From Thalassovita mangrovi (GTDB lineage: Bacteria; Pseudomonadota; Alphaproteobacteria; Rhodobacterales; Rhodobacteraceae), in the NCBI RefSeq assembly GCF_009857745.1, contig NZ_WWEN01000004.1:248001-312000 (forward strand): a stretch of DNA of 64,000 nt, in the 5' to 3' direction. Every line of letters begins with the position of its first letter. Position 1 is the first letter of the stretch. The notes beneath the pieces were generated by a model. It made no database searches and had not been told where the DNA came from. It was given only the letters and a program-made list of their open reading frames with translations. Made by a program: the position numbers and the translations under genes. Below are positions 56,815 through 64,000 of the stretch, one piece after another.

Positions 56815-57753
56815 TCATGGTCGGCGGCTGATCCGCCAGGCGATTTCCGGGCGGCGCGGCGGGGCGGGGCGATGGATCACCGTGACCCGTTCGGCGCTGC
56901 GTCCGGCCAGCCGGGCGGTGATCTCGGCGCGGAACCAGTCGGAACCGACCGCGACGTGATCGGCGCCGATGATGGCGGGATCGTCTGCGGCCTCCGGTGC
57001 TTCTTCGGCGTCCTCCCCGGGCCGGGCCAGCCCGACCTCGGTCAGGAAGGCCTCGGCCGAGCGGAAAGGGGTGCGGTCGCGCCCGGACACGATCCGGTCC
57101 AGCGCCGCGCCGGGCAACTCGGGCAGCAGCGCGGCGAGGATGTCCTTCGGCGCGGTGTTCACGTTCAACCGGCTGTCGCCCGGCAGCGCGGCGAGGAACG
57201 GGCGCAGCCGCGCGTAAGCGCGCGGCGAAAGGCCGGGCAGCGATTGCAGCTGATCGACCATCACGATGCTGCCGCCCACCGGCGCCAGCGGCGGGTCTAG
57301 CCGCAGGAAGGCGTCGCGGTTGTCCGGCCCGCCGGGGCTTACGAAATCGCGGATCGCGGCCCCGGCATCCGACGGCACCGCCAGCCGGGTCAGCAGGCGG
57401 TCGAACGCCGGCCCGGCCCAGGCGTTTTCCGGGTCGGCCAGCCAGTTCACGTTGAACAGCCCCTGCAGGTCACTGATCTGCCCCGCCACGCTGCCGCGCG
57501 CCAGCGTCACCTCGCGGCCGGTCCTGGCCCAGTCTTCGCCCGCATGATCCACCGCCGGGTTGGCGTCGCGCATCAGCAGGGTCACCGCCAGCGCTTCGAA
57601 CGCGTCGAGGCCCAGGGTGAGCTGTTCCGCCTCCATCCCCGCCTGCAACCGGACACGGCCGGTTTCGGCGCGGATCAGCAGCAGCACCGCCACCGCCGCC
57701 AGCGCCGCCACGATTACCAGCGCGTTGATCAGGACGAAGCCGCGATCCTTCAT
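56815..57753 (-). CDS. gspK: Type II secretion minor pseudopilin GspK
   Basis: This 312-aa minor pseudopilin has a very short leader MKDRG ending in Gly before FVLINALVIVAALAA. The conserved Glu5 of other pseudopilins is replaced by Asn, as expected for GspK, which caps the pseudopilus tip. The large soluble domain contains GLFNVNWL near 93, RDAFLRLDPPLAP near 150 and RLNVNTAPKDILAALLPELPG near 200. It overlaps gspJ by 4 bases. Confidence 0.9.
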   Translation of the reverse strand: MKDRGFVLINALVIVAALAAVAVLLLIRAETGRVRLQAGMEAEQLTLGLDAFEALAVTLLMRDANPAVDHAGEDWARTGREVTLARGSVAGQISDLQGLFNVNWLADPENAWAGPAFDRLLTRLAVPSDAGAAIRDFVSPGGPDNRDAFLRLDPPLAPVGGSIVMVDQLQSLPGLSPRAYARLRPFLAALPGDSRLNVNTAPKDILAALLPELPGAALDRIVSGRDRTPFRSAEAFLTEVGLARPGEDAEEAPEAADDPAIIGADHVAVGSDWFRAEITARLAGRSAERVTVIHRPAPPRRPEIAWRISRRP

Positions 57754-58430
57754 TGCAGCGCCTCCAGCAGCGGGATGGCGCCGTGGCTTTCGGTGTCCAG
57801 CGTGAGCTCAATTGCCAGCGGCAGGGCGCTGGAATAGACCTCGGGCGCGGCGCCGCTCTGGTCGTTGTCGCTGGCCTGCTGGCTGTCGCGCAGCACCGCG
57901 CGGGGCGGGGCGACGCCGTCGACCCATCCGATTTGATCCCAGTAGCTGCGCAGGCGCAGGGCGGTGACGCCGGTCATGACCGGCATCTCGGGGCTCAGCG
58001 CCTCGGTGCGTGCCGGGGTCAGCGCGGCCCAGGACCGGCGCAGCAGGGTGCGCGTGTCGCGGTCGAGCCGGTATTCCACCCGCTGGCGGGCGGTGGCGGG
58101 CAGGTCGCCGCCCGGGCCGGGGCGCATCACCGGCTGGCCGCCCACAGTCAGGGCGAAGACATCGCCGCGCTGGCGCATCGCCGATTGCGGCGCACCGTTG
58201 TCCGGGGGGTAGAACAGCATCGGCAGCGCGGCGGACAGATCGGCGCGGATCAGGCTGGCGGCCTGCGCCAATTCGGCGTTGCCGTCGGATCGGTCCGACA
58301 GGTCGTCGCGCATCCGGATCATGCCGGTCAGCGCCTGCGCCCCCATCACCGCGACCAGCGCGAAGATCGCCATCGCCACCACCAGTTCGATCAGGGTGAT
58401 GCCGCGTATGTGTCTGCCGCGCGGGATCAT
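57750..58430 (-). CDS. gspJ: Type II secretion minor pseudopilin GspJ
   Basis: This 226-aa protein has a leader ending in HIRG followed by ITLIELVVAMAIFALVAVMG; Glu5 is present. Family-typical SDRSDGNAELAQAASLIRADLSAALP lies near 42 and VTALRLRSYWDQIGW near 155. It assembles the tip complex with GspI and GspK. It overlaps its neighbours by 4 bases on each side. Confidence 0.9.
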   Translation of the reverse strand: MIPRGRHIRGITLIELVVAMAIFALVAVMGAQALTGMIRMRDDLSDRSDGNAELAQAASLIRADLSAALPMLFYPPDNGAPQSAMRQRGDVFALTVGGQPVMRPGPGGDLPATARQRVEYRLDRDTRTLLRRSWAALTPARTEALSPEMPVMTGVTALRLRSYWDQIGWVDGVAPPRAVLRDSQQASDNDQSGAAPEVYSSALPLAIELTLDTESHGAIPLLEALQ

Positions 58431-58798
58431 CGCATCGCCCCCGGCGGCAGGTAGAGGATCAGCTGCGCGCCTTCGCCACTTTCCGCGCGGGCGGTCACGG
58501 TGGCCCTGATCAGCCCGCCCGCGGTCGCTTCGCGTTCGGTGCTCAGGCGGAAATCCTGCCCGGCCATGTGCACCGTGTCGGGCAGTTGCGCCGTGGCGCC
58601 CAGTAATTGCAGTTCCTCGGCCCGGTTGCGCGCGGCGATGCGGGCCAGAAGGCGCGGGGCCTCGCCGCCGATGGCGACGCGCGACTGGTCGGAGGCGCGG
58701 ATCGCGGCGATGCCGCCGATCGCCAGCACCGCCACCGCGATGACCAGTTCCAGCAGGGTCAGCCCCTTGTCGCCGCCGCGCTTTAATCGCCGTCGCAT
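58427..58798 (-). CDS. gspI: Type II secretion minor pseudopilin GspI
   Basis: This 123-aa protein has a basic leader (MRRRLKRGGDKG) and then LTLLELVIAVAVLAIGGIAAIRASD with Glu5, matching GspI. A short soluble domain with RLLARIAARNRAEELQLLG near 45 follows. It is the nucleus of the pseudopilus tip complex. It overlaps gspH by 16 bases. Confidence 0.9.
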   Translation of the reverse strand: MRRRLKRGGDKGLTLLELVIAVAVLAIGGIAAIRASDQSRVAIGGEAPRLLARIAARNRAEELQLLGATAQLPDTVHMAGQDFRLSTEREATAGGLIRATVTARAESGEGAQLILYLPPGAMR

Positions 58799-59241
58799 GT
58801 CAGCCCCGTCCAGCCGTCCGAGCGGCAGCTCACCACCCGGCCCCCGTCGGAAAATCCCAGACGGAACGGCGTGGTCTGCCCATTGGCGAGGAACACCAGG
58901 TCGGGCGTGCCGGTGCCGCCCATCCGGGCGGTTTGCGGCACGCTCAGCGCCACCCGGCCGCGCCAGCGCAGCTCGCGCCCCGCCGGGGACCAGCCCTCGG
59001 CGCCGTGTTCGGCCGGCTGCATCCCGCGCGAGCTGATCGTCAGCCCCCGGCTTTGCTGCCCGGTGATCGCCAGCATCCGGGCGGTGTCGAACTGGGCGCG
59101 GAAGCGGGCAAGATCGCTGTCTTCGCGCGCCCCGCCAAGCGCCGTCAGGCTGGCGCCCACGGCCAGCACCGCCATCACCGCGACGGCGATCAGCAGCTCG
59201 ATCAGGGTAAAGCCCGCGTCAGGCCCTATTGCGCGGCCCAT
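58783..59241 (-). CDS. gspH: Type II secretion minor pseudopilin GspH
   Basis: This 152-aa protein has the leader MGRAIGPDAG followed by FTLIELLIAVAVMAVLAVG with Glu5, and a GspH/FimT-type soluble domain with SDLARFRAQFDTARMLAITGQQ near 54. It connects the tip complex to the GspG shaft. It overlaps both gspG and gspI by 16 bases. Confidence 0.9.
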   Translation of the reverse strand: MGRAIGPDAGFTLIELLIAVAVMAVLAVGASLTALGGAREDSDLARFRAQFDTARMLAITGQQSRGLTISSRGMQPAEHGAEGWSPAGRELRWRGRVALSVPQTARMGGTGTPDLVFLANGQTTPFRLGFSDGGRVVSCRSDGWTGLTCDGD

Positions 59242-59687
59242 GATCCGATATCCGCATTGGCGCCGTCGCCCCCGGCGGTGCCGTCGGCGCCATAGGTGAA
59301 GATGTCGAAATCGCCATGCACGCCCGGTTGCAGATATTGATAGGGCTTGCCCCAGGGATCGACCGGCAGCCGGTCCATATACCCGTTGGTGGCCCAGTTT
59401 TCCGGCACCGGGTCGGTGCTGGGCCGGGTGACCAGCGCGGCCAGCCCCTGTTCGGTGCTGGGATAGCGGAAATTGTCCAGCCGGTAGAGGTTCACCGCGC
59501 TGGTGATGGCGGCGATATCGGCCTGGGCGCGGGCGGCGCGGGCCTGATCGGGGCGGTCGATGACGCGCGGCACGATGACCAGGGCCAGCACCGACAGGAT
59601 CACCACCACGACCATCAGTTCGAGCAGCGAAAAGCCTTCGTCTTTGTCTTGGCGGGCCTTGCAGGTGGAAATCGGTTGGGGCGTCAT
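59226..59687 (-). CDS. gspG: Type II secretion major pseudopilin GspG
   Basis: This 153-aa protein has a leader ending in KDEG before FSLLELMVVVVILSVLALVIVPRVI; Glu5 is present. The GspG hallmarks LYRLDNFRYPSTEQGLAALV near 72 and LPVDPWGKPYQYLQPG near 107 are clear, with a C-terminal calcium-loop-like segment (GADGTAGGDGANADIGSW). It is the main shaft subunit and the first gene of the minus-strand run. The promoter is shared divergently with gspO. Confidence 0.95.
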   Translation of the reverse strand: MTPQPISTCKARQDKDEGFSLLELMVVVVILSVLALVIVPRVIDRPDQARAARAQADIAAITSAVNLYRLDNFRYPSTEQGLAALVTRPSTDPVPENWATNGYMDRLPVDPWGKPYQYLQPGVHGDFDIFTYGADGTAGGDGANADIGSWAAQ

Positions 59688-59777
59688 GGACGAAAAATCC
59701 TCTTGTTCGCGCGCATGATAGGAAAGGCGGTTAACTAATGTCCATGCTTGGATAATCGATCCCGCACCATTCCGGCA

Positions 59778-60599
59778 ATGGACAAGGGCCGGGCGGCCCC
59801 CTTAAAATCGCCGCATCCCTCAGATTGGACCCGATCCGTGCCGGCCGCAGACTTCACCGCGATTTTCCTGATCCTGATCGGCCCGTTCATCGGGTCGTTC
59901 CTGGCGCTGCTGGCGGACCGGCTGCCGCGCGGCGAAAACGTGGTGACAAGCCCGTCCACCTGCCGCAGCTGCGGTACCCGGTTGGGCCTGCGCGACCTGC
60001 TGCCGGTGCTGTCCTTCGCGCTGAACCGGGGGCGCTGCCGCCATTGCGGCGCGGCGATCCCGGCGGTCACGCTTTATACCGAAATCGCTGCGACGGGGGC
60101 GGCGGTGCTGGCGGTGCTGGCGGGGGGCGACGCGGTGCAGATGTGGCTGACGGCGCTGTTTTTGTGGCTGCTGCTGACGCTGGCGGTGACCGATCTGATC
60201 TGGTTCCGGCTGCCGGACCTGCTGACCGGGGGGCTGTTCCTGGTGGCGCTGGCGCTGGCCTGGCGCGAAGGGCGGCTGGACATGGCGCTGATCGGCGCGG
60301 GCGTGGGGGCAGGCAGCTTCCTGGCGCTGCGGATCGGCTACCGGGCGCTGCGGGGGCGCGAAGGGCTGGGGTTGGGCGATGTGAAGCTGATGGCGGGGAT
60401 CGGGGCCTTTACCGGTCCGGCCGACCTGCCGTCGCTGCTGCTGATCGCGGCCCTGGGTGCGCTGTCGGTGGCGCTGTTTCAGCAGGTGGTTTCCGATGAA
60501 CGGGAAAGCCGCGAGCTTTGGTCGCGCAGGCTGCCCTTCGGCGCGGCGCTGTGCGCAGCCACGGCGCTGCTTTGGCTGCTGGACGCCTTGGCGGGATGA
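59778..60599 (+). CDS. gspO: Prepilin peptidase GspO (PilD family)
   Basis: This inner-membrane aspartyl protease of about 273 aa cleaves and N-methylates the pseudopilins encoded opposite. It has two CxxC zinc motifs (CRSCG and CRHCG) and the catalytic Asp pair in AVTDLIWFRLPD and GLGLGDVKLMAGIG. About seven membrane helices are visible. The start is uncertain: ATG at 59778 is given, but GTG at 59838 would begin right at the first helix, as usual in the family (253 aa). Neither has a good ribosome site. Confidence 0.88.
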   Translation: MDKGRAAPLKSPHPSDWTRSVPAADFTAIFLILIGPFIGSFLALLADRLPRGENVVTSPSTCRSCGTRLGLRDLLPVLSFALNRGRCRHCGAAIPAVTLYTEIAATGAAVLAVLAGGDAVQMWLTALFLWLLLTLAVTDLIWFRLPDLLTGGLFLVALALAWREGRLDMALIGAGVGAGSFLALRIGYRALRGREGLGLGDVKLMAGIGAFTGPADLPSLLLIAALGALSVALFQQVVSDERESRELWSRRLPFGAALCAATALLWLLDALAG

Positions 60600-60611
60600 G
60601 CCGTTGATATC

Positions 60612-60638
60612 GCCCGGCAGAGCCCATAAGGTCCGGGC
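60612..60638 (+). terminator. Weak hairpin after gspO
   Basis: A 6-bp stem (gcccgg / ccgggc) with a 15-base loop is followed by AAATCTT. It could end the gspO transcript before the Sel1 genes. Confidence 0.35.
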
Positions 60639-60688
60639 AAATCTTGTAACTTCAACGCTCTTTTATTGCTGAATGGATCTGGTGCCGC

Positions 60689-62272
60689 ATGGGGCAATTT
60701 ACACGTATCGTCCTTCTTCCCGCCCTTCTGGCCTTGCCCGCCGCGCTTGCCGCTCAGCAACAGCAACCGGTCGCTGACGGCGCCGTTGCCGCCGAAAGCG
60801 CGACCGCGCCGATGCCTGATATGGCCGCGATCGAACAGGCCTGGAAACGCGCCGATTACGTGTTCGTCCGCCAGGGGCTGAAACGCCATGCCGAGCAAAC
60901 CGGCACGGCGCTGGCGCAATACCGCTATGGCCGGGTTCTGCTGGAGGGCAAGGGCGGGCCGCGCGATGTCGAGGCGGCGCGCGTTTGGCTGGAACGGGCG
61001 GTGGAACAGAACAGCGCCGACGCGGCGGTGCTGCTGGGGCGGATCTATCTGTCCGGCGAAAAGGGCAGCCCCTACGACCGGCCCGAACGCGCCGCCGAAC
61101 TGTTCGCCAATGCCGCCGCGCGCGGAATGCCCGAGGCGCAGTATTACCTGGCCCTGCTCAAGCGCGAGGGCCACGGCACCGAAAAGGACCTGAAAGGCGC
61201 CTTCAACTGGTTCCTGGCCGCCGCCGAGGGCGGACATGTGCCGGCGCAATACGAGCTTAGCAAGGCGCTGTCGCGCGGCGAGGGCACCAAGCTGAACACC
61301 GAACAGGCCGCGCACTGGCTGCGCACCGCCGCCGAGGCGGGGCACACCGAAGCGCAGTTCTTCATGGCCGTGGCGCTGGATACCGGCAACGGGATGGAAC
61401 GGAACCGGGACGAGGCGCTGGATTGGCTGCGACGCTCGGCCGAGGGCGGCCTGGTCATGGCGCAGCGCAGCCTGGGCAGGAAATACCTGATCGGCGATTC
61501 CGTTCAGTCCGATGCCGACGAGGCGCTGCGCTGGCTGACCGAGGCGGCCAAGCGCAACGACACGCTGGCGATGGTCGACCTGGGGCGGGCCTATCTGTCC
61601 GGCACGACGTTCGTGTCCGATCCGGCGCGCGCCTGGGCCTGGTTCCAGCGCGCCTCGGACGACGGTTACGCCCCGGCCACCACGGCGCTCGCCCGGATGG
61701 CCGAGGATGGCACCGGCGACGCGCCCGACCTGGCCAAGGCGGTGCGGCTTTACCGCAAGGCGCTGGCGCAGGGCGACCAATCCGTCGCGCCGCATCTGGG
61801 ACAACTGGCCGGGGCGGGCAAGCTCGACGGGCTGGCGCCGCCGCATTACGCGGTGCCCTGGGCGATGGCGGCGGCACAGCAGGGCGACAAGGCCGCGCTG
61901 AGCTGGGTCGAGGCGCAGGCGCAGGACGGGCTGCGCCCGGCGCAGACCGCGCTGGCGCAGTGGTACCTGGACGCGGGCGACCGGCTGGAGGAGGCCGCGC
62001 AACTGTTCGAAACCGCCGCCGTCGCGGGCGATGTGGCGGCGCAGTACCAACTGGGCGTGATGCTGACCAAGGGGCAGGGCGTGGCGCAGGATTACGTGCA
62101 GGCGCATAAATGGCTGAACATCGCCGCCGCCAGCGGTCACGCCGAGGCGGCCAAGTTCCGCGGCGTGATTTCCGACCTGATGACCGCCGAACAGATCACC
62201 CAGGCGCAGCGCGCGGCGCGGGCCTATTTCGATGAAATCCGCGCCATGCCGGCCGCCGAGGTGGTGAAATGA
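60689..62272 (+). CDS. Exported Sel1-repeat protein
   Basis: This 527-aa protein has a signal peptide (IVLLPALLALPAALA, cleavage near residue 22). About ten Sel1-like repeats follow from about 65 to 500 (AQYRYGRVLLEGKGGPRD, DAAVLLGRIYLSGEKG, AQYYLALLKREGHGTEKD, AQFFMAVALDTGNG, AQYQLGVMLTKGQGVAQD). The last repeat ends with YVQAHKWLNIAAASGH, the canonical Sel1 cap. It lies directly after the T2SS and overlaps the next Sel1 gene by 4 bases. The role is unknown; a periplasmic scaffold or a secreted factor are both possible. Confidence 0.85.
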   Translation: MGQFTRIVLLPALLALPAALAAQQQQPVADGAVAAESATAPMPDMAAIEQAWKRADYVFVRQGLKRHAEQTGTALAQYRYGRVLLEGKGGPRDVEAARVWLERAVEQNSADAAVLLGRIYLSGEKGSPYDRPERAAELFANAAARGMPEAQYYLALLKREGHGTEKDLKGAFNWFLAAAEGGHVPAQYELSKALSRGEGTKLNTEQAAHWLRTAAEAGHTEAQFFMAVALDTGNGMERNRDEALDWLRRSAEGGLVMAQRSLGRKYLIGDSVQSDADEALRWLTEAAKRNDTLAMVDLGRAYLSGTTFVSDPARAWAWFQRASDDGYAPATTALARMAEDGTGDAPDLAKAVRLYRKALAQGDQSVAPHLGQLAGAGKLDGLAPPHYAVPWAMAAAQQGDKAALSWVEAQAQDGLRPAQTALAQWYLDAGDRLEEAAQLFETAAVAGDVAAQYQLGVMLTKGQGVAQDYVQAHKWLNIAAASGHAEAAKFRGVISDLMTAEQITQAQRAARAYFDEIRAMPAAEVVK

Positions 62273-63483
62273 CCGTTGCCCGGCTGCTGCGGGGCGGTGC
62301 GGCGGCTGCGCTAATCGCGCTGGCCCTGACCGGCACGGCCGGGGCGCAGGATGGGGCCCGGTGGGACCAGCTGCCGGTCGCGGCGCTGCAGCAGGCGGCG
62401 CAGTCGGGATCGGCCGAGGCGCAATACGCCCTGGCGATGCGCTATCACAACGGGCGCGAGGTGCTGCAGAATTTCGCCCAGGCCGCCGAGCTGTTGCAGG
62501 CGGCTGCGGATCAGGGGCAGGCGGCGGCGCAGAACCGGCTGGGGCAGTATTACTTCGCCGGGATCGGCACGCCGCGCGACGCGGCGCTGGCGCTGAAATG
62601 GCTGGCGGCGGCGGCGGCTTCGGGCGATGCGCAATTCATCTACGATTATGCCGCCGCTTTGGAAAACGGCGCCGACGGCACGGCGGACTCGACCCGGGCG
62701 GCGGAGTTCTATGCCAAGGCCGCCGAACTGGGCCTCGACGATGCCATCGTCAGCCTTGGCGTGCTGTACCAGCACGGCCATGGGGTCGAACAGGATCTGG
62801 GCCGGGCGCGGGAACTGTACCAGGGGCCGGCATCGCGCGGCCATGCGCGGGCGCTGAACAACCTGGGCCTGCTTTACGTGCGCGGCGACGGCGTGGCGCA
62901 GGATTACGAACGCGCCGTGGGCCTGTTCACCAAGGCCGCCGAGCAGGGGCTGGCGGTGGCGATGACCAATCTGGCGGTGATGTATGAAAACGGCTTCGGC
63001 GTCGAGATGAACGAACCGCTGGCGGTCGAGCTCTATCGCAAGGGGGGCAGGGGCGGCGATACCGGCGCCGGGCCGCAGCCGGTCTATGATCCGCGACTGG
63101 CCGAACCCGATACCAGCGAAGAGGGGCTGCGCCAGATGACCCAGGCGGCCCGCGCCGGCGATCCGGTGGCGCAGTTCCAGATGGCCTGGCTGCTGCTGAA
63201 CCGGCAACCGGCGCAGTTCCAGGATCTCCAGGCCGCCGCCGGGCTGCTGCGGCAGGCCGCCGAGGCCGGCCTGGCCCCGGCGATGGCGAATCTGGGGCTG
63301 CTTTACTTCGACGGCCGCGGCGTGCCGCAGGATTACGCGCTTGGTCACATGTGGCTTATTCTGGCGGGCACGGCGGGCATGTCGGATGCGATTTCGATCA
63401 GCTCCGAATTGGCGGCGCGGATGACCCCGGAACAGATCAGCGAAGCGCAGCAGATGGCGGCGCAGAAAACGGCACTGAAATGA
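62269..63483 (+). CDS. Exported Sel1-repeat protein (second of a pair)
   Basis: This 404-aa protein has a signal peptide (GGAAAALIALALTGTAGAQ, cleavage near 26). Sel1 repeats (AQYALAMRYHNGREVLQN near 45, AQNRLGQYYFAGIGTPRD near 85, ALNNLGLLYVRGDGVAQD near 195, AMTNLAVMYENGFGVEMN near 230, AMANLGLLYFDGRGVPQD near 340) end in YALGHMWLILAG. A spacer at about 255-285 interrupts the repeats (GDTGAGPQPVYDPRLAEPD). It overlaps the preceding gene by ATGA, so the two products probably work together. Confidence 0.85.
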   Translation: MTVARLLRGGAAAALIALALTGTAGAQDGARWDQLPVAALQQAAQSGSAEAQYALAMRYHNGREVLQNFAQAAELLQAAADQGQAAAQNRLGQYYFAGIGTPRDAALALKWLAAAAASGDAQFIYDYAAALENGADGTADSTRAAEFYAKAAELGLDDAIVSLGVLYQHGHGVEQDLGRARELYQGPASRGHARALNNLGLLYVRGDGVAQDYERAVGLFTKAAEQGLAVAMTNLAVMYENGFGVEMNEPLAVELYRKGGRGGDTGAGPQPVYDPRLAEPDTSEEGLRQMTQAARAGDPVAQFQMAWLLLNRQPAQFQDLQAAAGLLRQAAEAGLAPAMANLGLLYFDGRGVPQDYALGHMWLILAGTAGMSDAISISSELAARMTPEQISEAQQMAAQKTALK

Positions 63484-63643
63484 GGTGCGGGGGCGTTGCC
63501 GCCGGGCCGGGTGCGGAAGGGTTCTGGTTGATTGCCTTGTATATTTTACACCCTGCCATTGTAAGTCTTGGATTAATTTAAAAAATGTTCCAAGCCACAA
63601 CTGGATTTGTTATAGTTTGGAAAAACAATCGTTGGTTTACGAC

Positions 63644-63655
63644 GTTTAATTAAAC
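63644..63655. promoter_or_regulatory. Palindrome GTTTAATTAAAC in an AT-rich promoter
   Basis: This perfect 12-base palindrome lies 29 bases ahead of the last gene, inside a 150-base AT-rich stretch (63535-63680). A weak -35/-10 pair, TTCCAA-N17-TATAGT, lies just upstream, ending near 63616. The dyad is placed downstream of that start, where a repressor could act. Confidence 0.4.
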
Positions 63656-63684
63656 AACAAGTGGTTAACAGGGGAAATTCCAGA

Positions 63685-64000
63685 GTGTTTCGGCGGGTGT
63701 CTCATCTCTTCGTAGCTGCGGTTGTGGCCTGTTCCGGCGCGGCTTTCGCGGCTGAACCCGAACCCGTCCAGCAGCACAATTCCAACGCCGTATGGTTCGA
63801 GAACTGGACCGGGTTGAGCAACGCCACCATGACCATTTCGGCCCCGAACGGCAAAATCATCTCGATCCAGGCGGAAACCGGGACCCCGGTGTTTCAGCTT
63901 TCCGGCAGCGTGGTGATCGACGGTATCTACCGCTACGAACTGAAGGCGGCGACCGATGAAGTGATCGAAATCGTCAATCCGATCGATAACGGACGCGGTG
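63685..64000 (+). CDS. Secreted protein of unknown function, 5' part only
   Basis: The reading frame is open to the window end (105 residues seen). It begins with GTG after a GGGGAAA site. A clear signal peptide (MFRRVSHLFVAAVVACSGAAFA, cleavage near residue 22) leads to a mature start AEPEPVQQHN and a beta-rich segment (TMTISAPNGKIISIQAET, FQLSGSVVIDGIYRYELKAAT). No family is recognised. It has its own AT-rich promoter behind the T2SS and Sel1 genes. It could be a T2SS substrate or a surface-associated protein; this is only position-based. Confidence 0.7.
   Translation, partial: MFRRVSHLFVAAVVACSGAAFAAEPEPVQQHNSNAVWFENWTGLSNATMTISAPNGKIISIQAETGTPVFQLSGSVVIDGIYRYELKAATDEVIEIVNPIDNGRG

Noticed and set aside
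63685-64000. Phage tail-fibre gene
   Set aside because: It has a secretory signal peptide and no phage genes are near; the visible part is too short for a family call.

Overview
The window is about 64 kb of high-GC, densely coding DNA. It most likely comes from a chromosome of an alphaproteobacterium of the Rhodobacterales (Roseobacter/Paracoccus-like). The support is three TRAP transporter systems, a GlxBCD/GlnT cluster, XRE-cupin and LysR regulators, long runs of ATGA-overlapping genes and a UDP-xylose-synthase polysaccharide locus. This placement is inferred from gene content and style; no rRNA or other phylogenetic marker is present. I found 59 protein-coding genes, two of them cut by the window edges. 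I found no tRNA, rRNA, CRISPR array, transposase or prophage.

Left part (1-15467), import and catabolism. The end of a TRAP permease gene and its binding protein are followed by a glutamine-synthetase-like ligase, an aldehyde dehydrogenase and an iron alcohol dehydrogenase. Together these fit gamma-glutamylation and oxidation of an amino alcohol or amine. A convergent LysR gene faces, across two inverted repeats, a ten-gene operon. That operon holds an amino-acid ABC transporter with a creatininase-like amidohydrolase inside it, a class III aminotransferase, a two-subunit CoA-transferase, an M20 amidohydrolase and a thiolase. It reads as a complete degradation route for one imported, unknown nitrogen compound.

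Middle-left (15631-30991). There is a small membrane protein and an XRE-cupin regulator. Next comes a glxB-glxC-glxD-glnT cluster (equivalently mgsABC-gmaS), i.e. gamma-glutamylmethylamide and N-methylglutamate type chemistry, with no N-methylglutamate dehydrogenase. A DctB/DctD-like two-component pair precedes a complete TRAP operon; the DctD-like protein lacks the sigma-54 contact loop. A TSUP permease with a promoter-embedded repeat, a CaCA-type cation antiporter and a CapA-like phosphoesterase follow.

Middle-right (31205-44377). A Sel1-repeat exported protein and an LtaS-like alkaline-phosphatase-superfamily membrane enzyme, whose C-terminus looks like a CBM60/CBM36-type xylan-binding module, precede uxs, uxe/galE, a cellulose-synthase-like glycosyltransferase and a GH26-like hydrolase. 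The last four match in order the start of the Sinorhizobium meliloti arabinose-containing polysaccharide (APS) operon uxs1-uxe-apsS-apsH1. A small secreted protein follows. Then, on the minus strand, comes a TRAP operon ending in an isocitrate-lyase-superfamily C-C lyase.

Right part (44807-64000). Two tandem paralogous chemoreceptors of identical length precede an almost complete type II secretion system. It is split into gspDEF (+), gspC (-), a TPR-like lipoprotein (+), gspMLKJIHG (-) and prepilin peptidase gspO (+). Two Sel1-repeat exported proteins and the start of an unrecognised secreted protein close the window.

Recurrent regulatory style: all four solute-binding-protein genes are followed directly by a strong intercistronic hairpin. 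Base composition drops sharply in the promoters of the polysaccharide, small secreted protein, chemoreceptor and last genes. All family calls rest on motifs read by eye; no database search was run.
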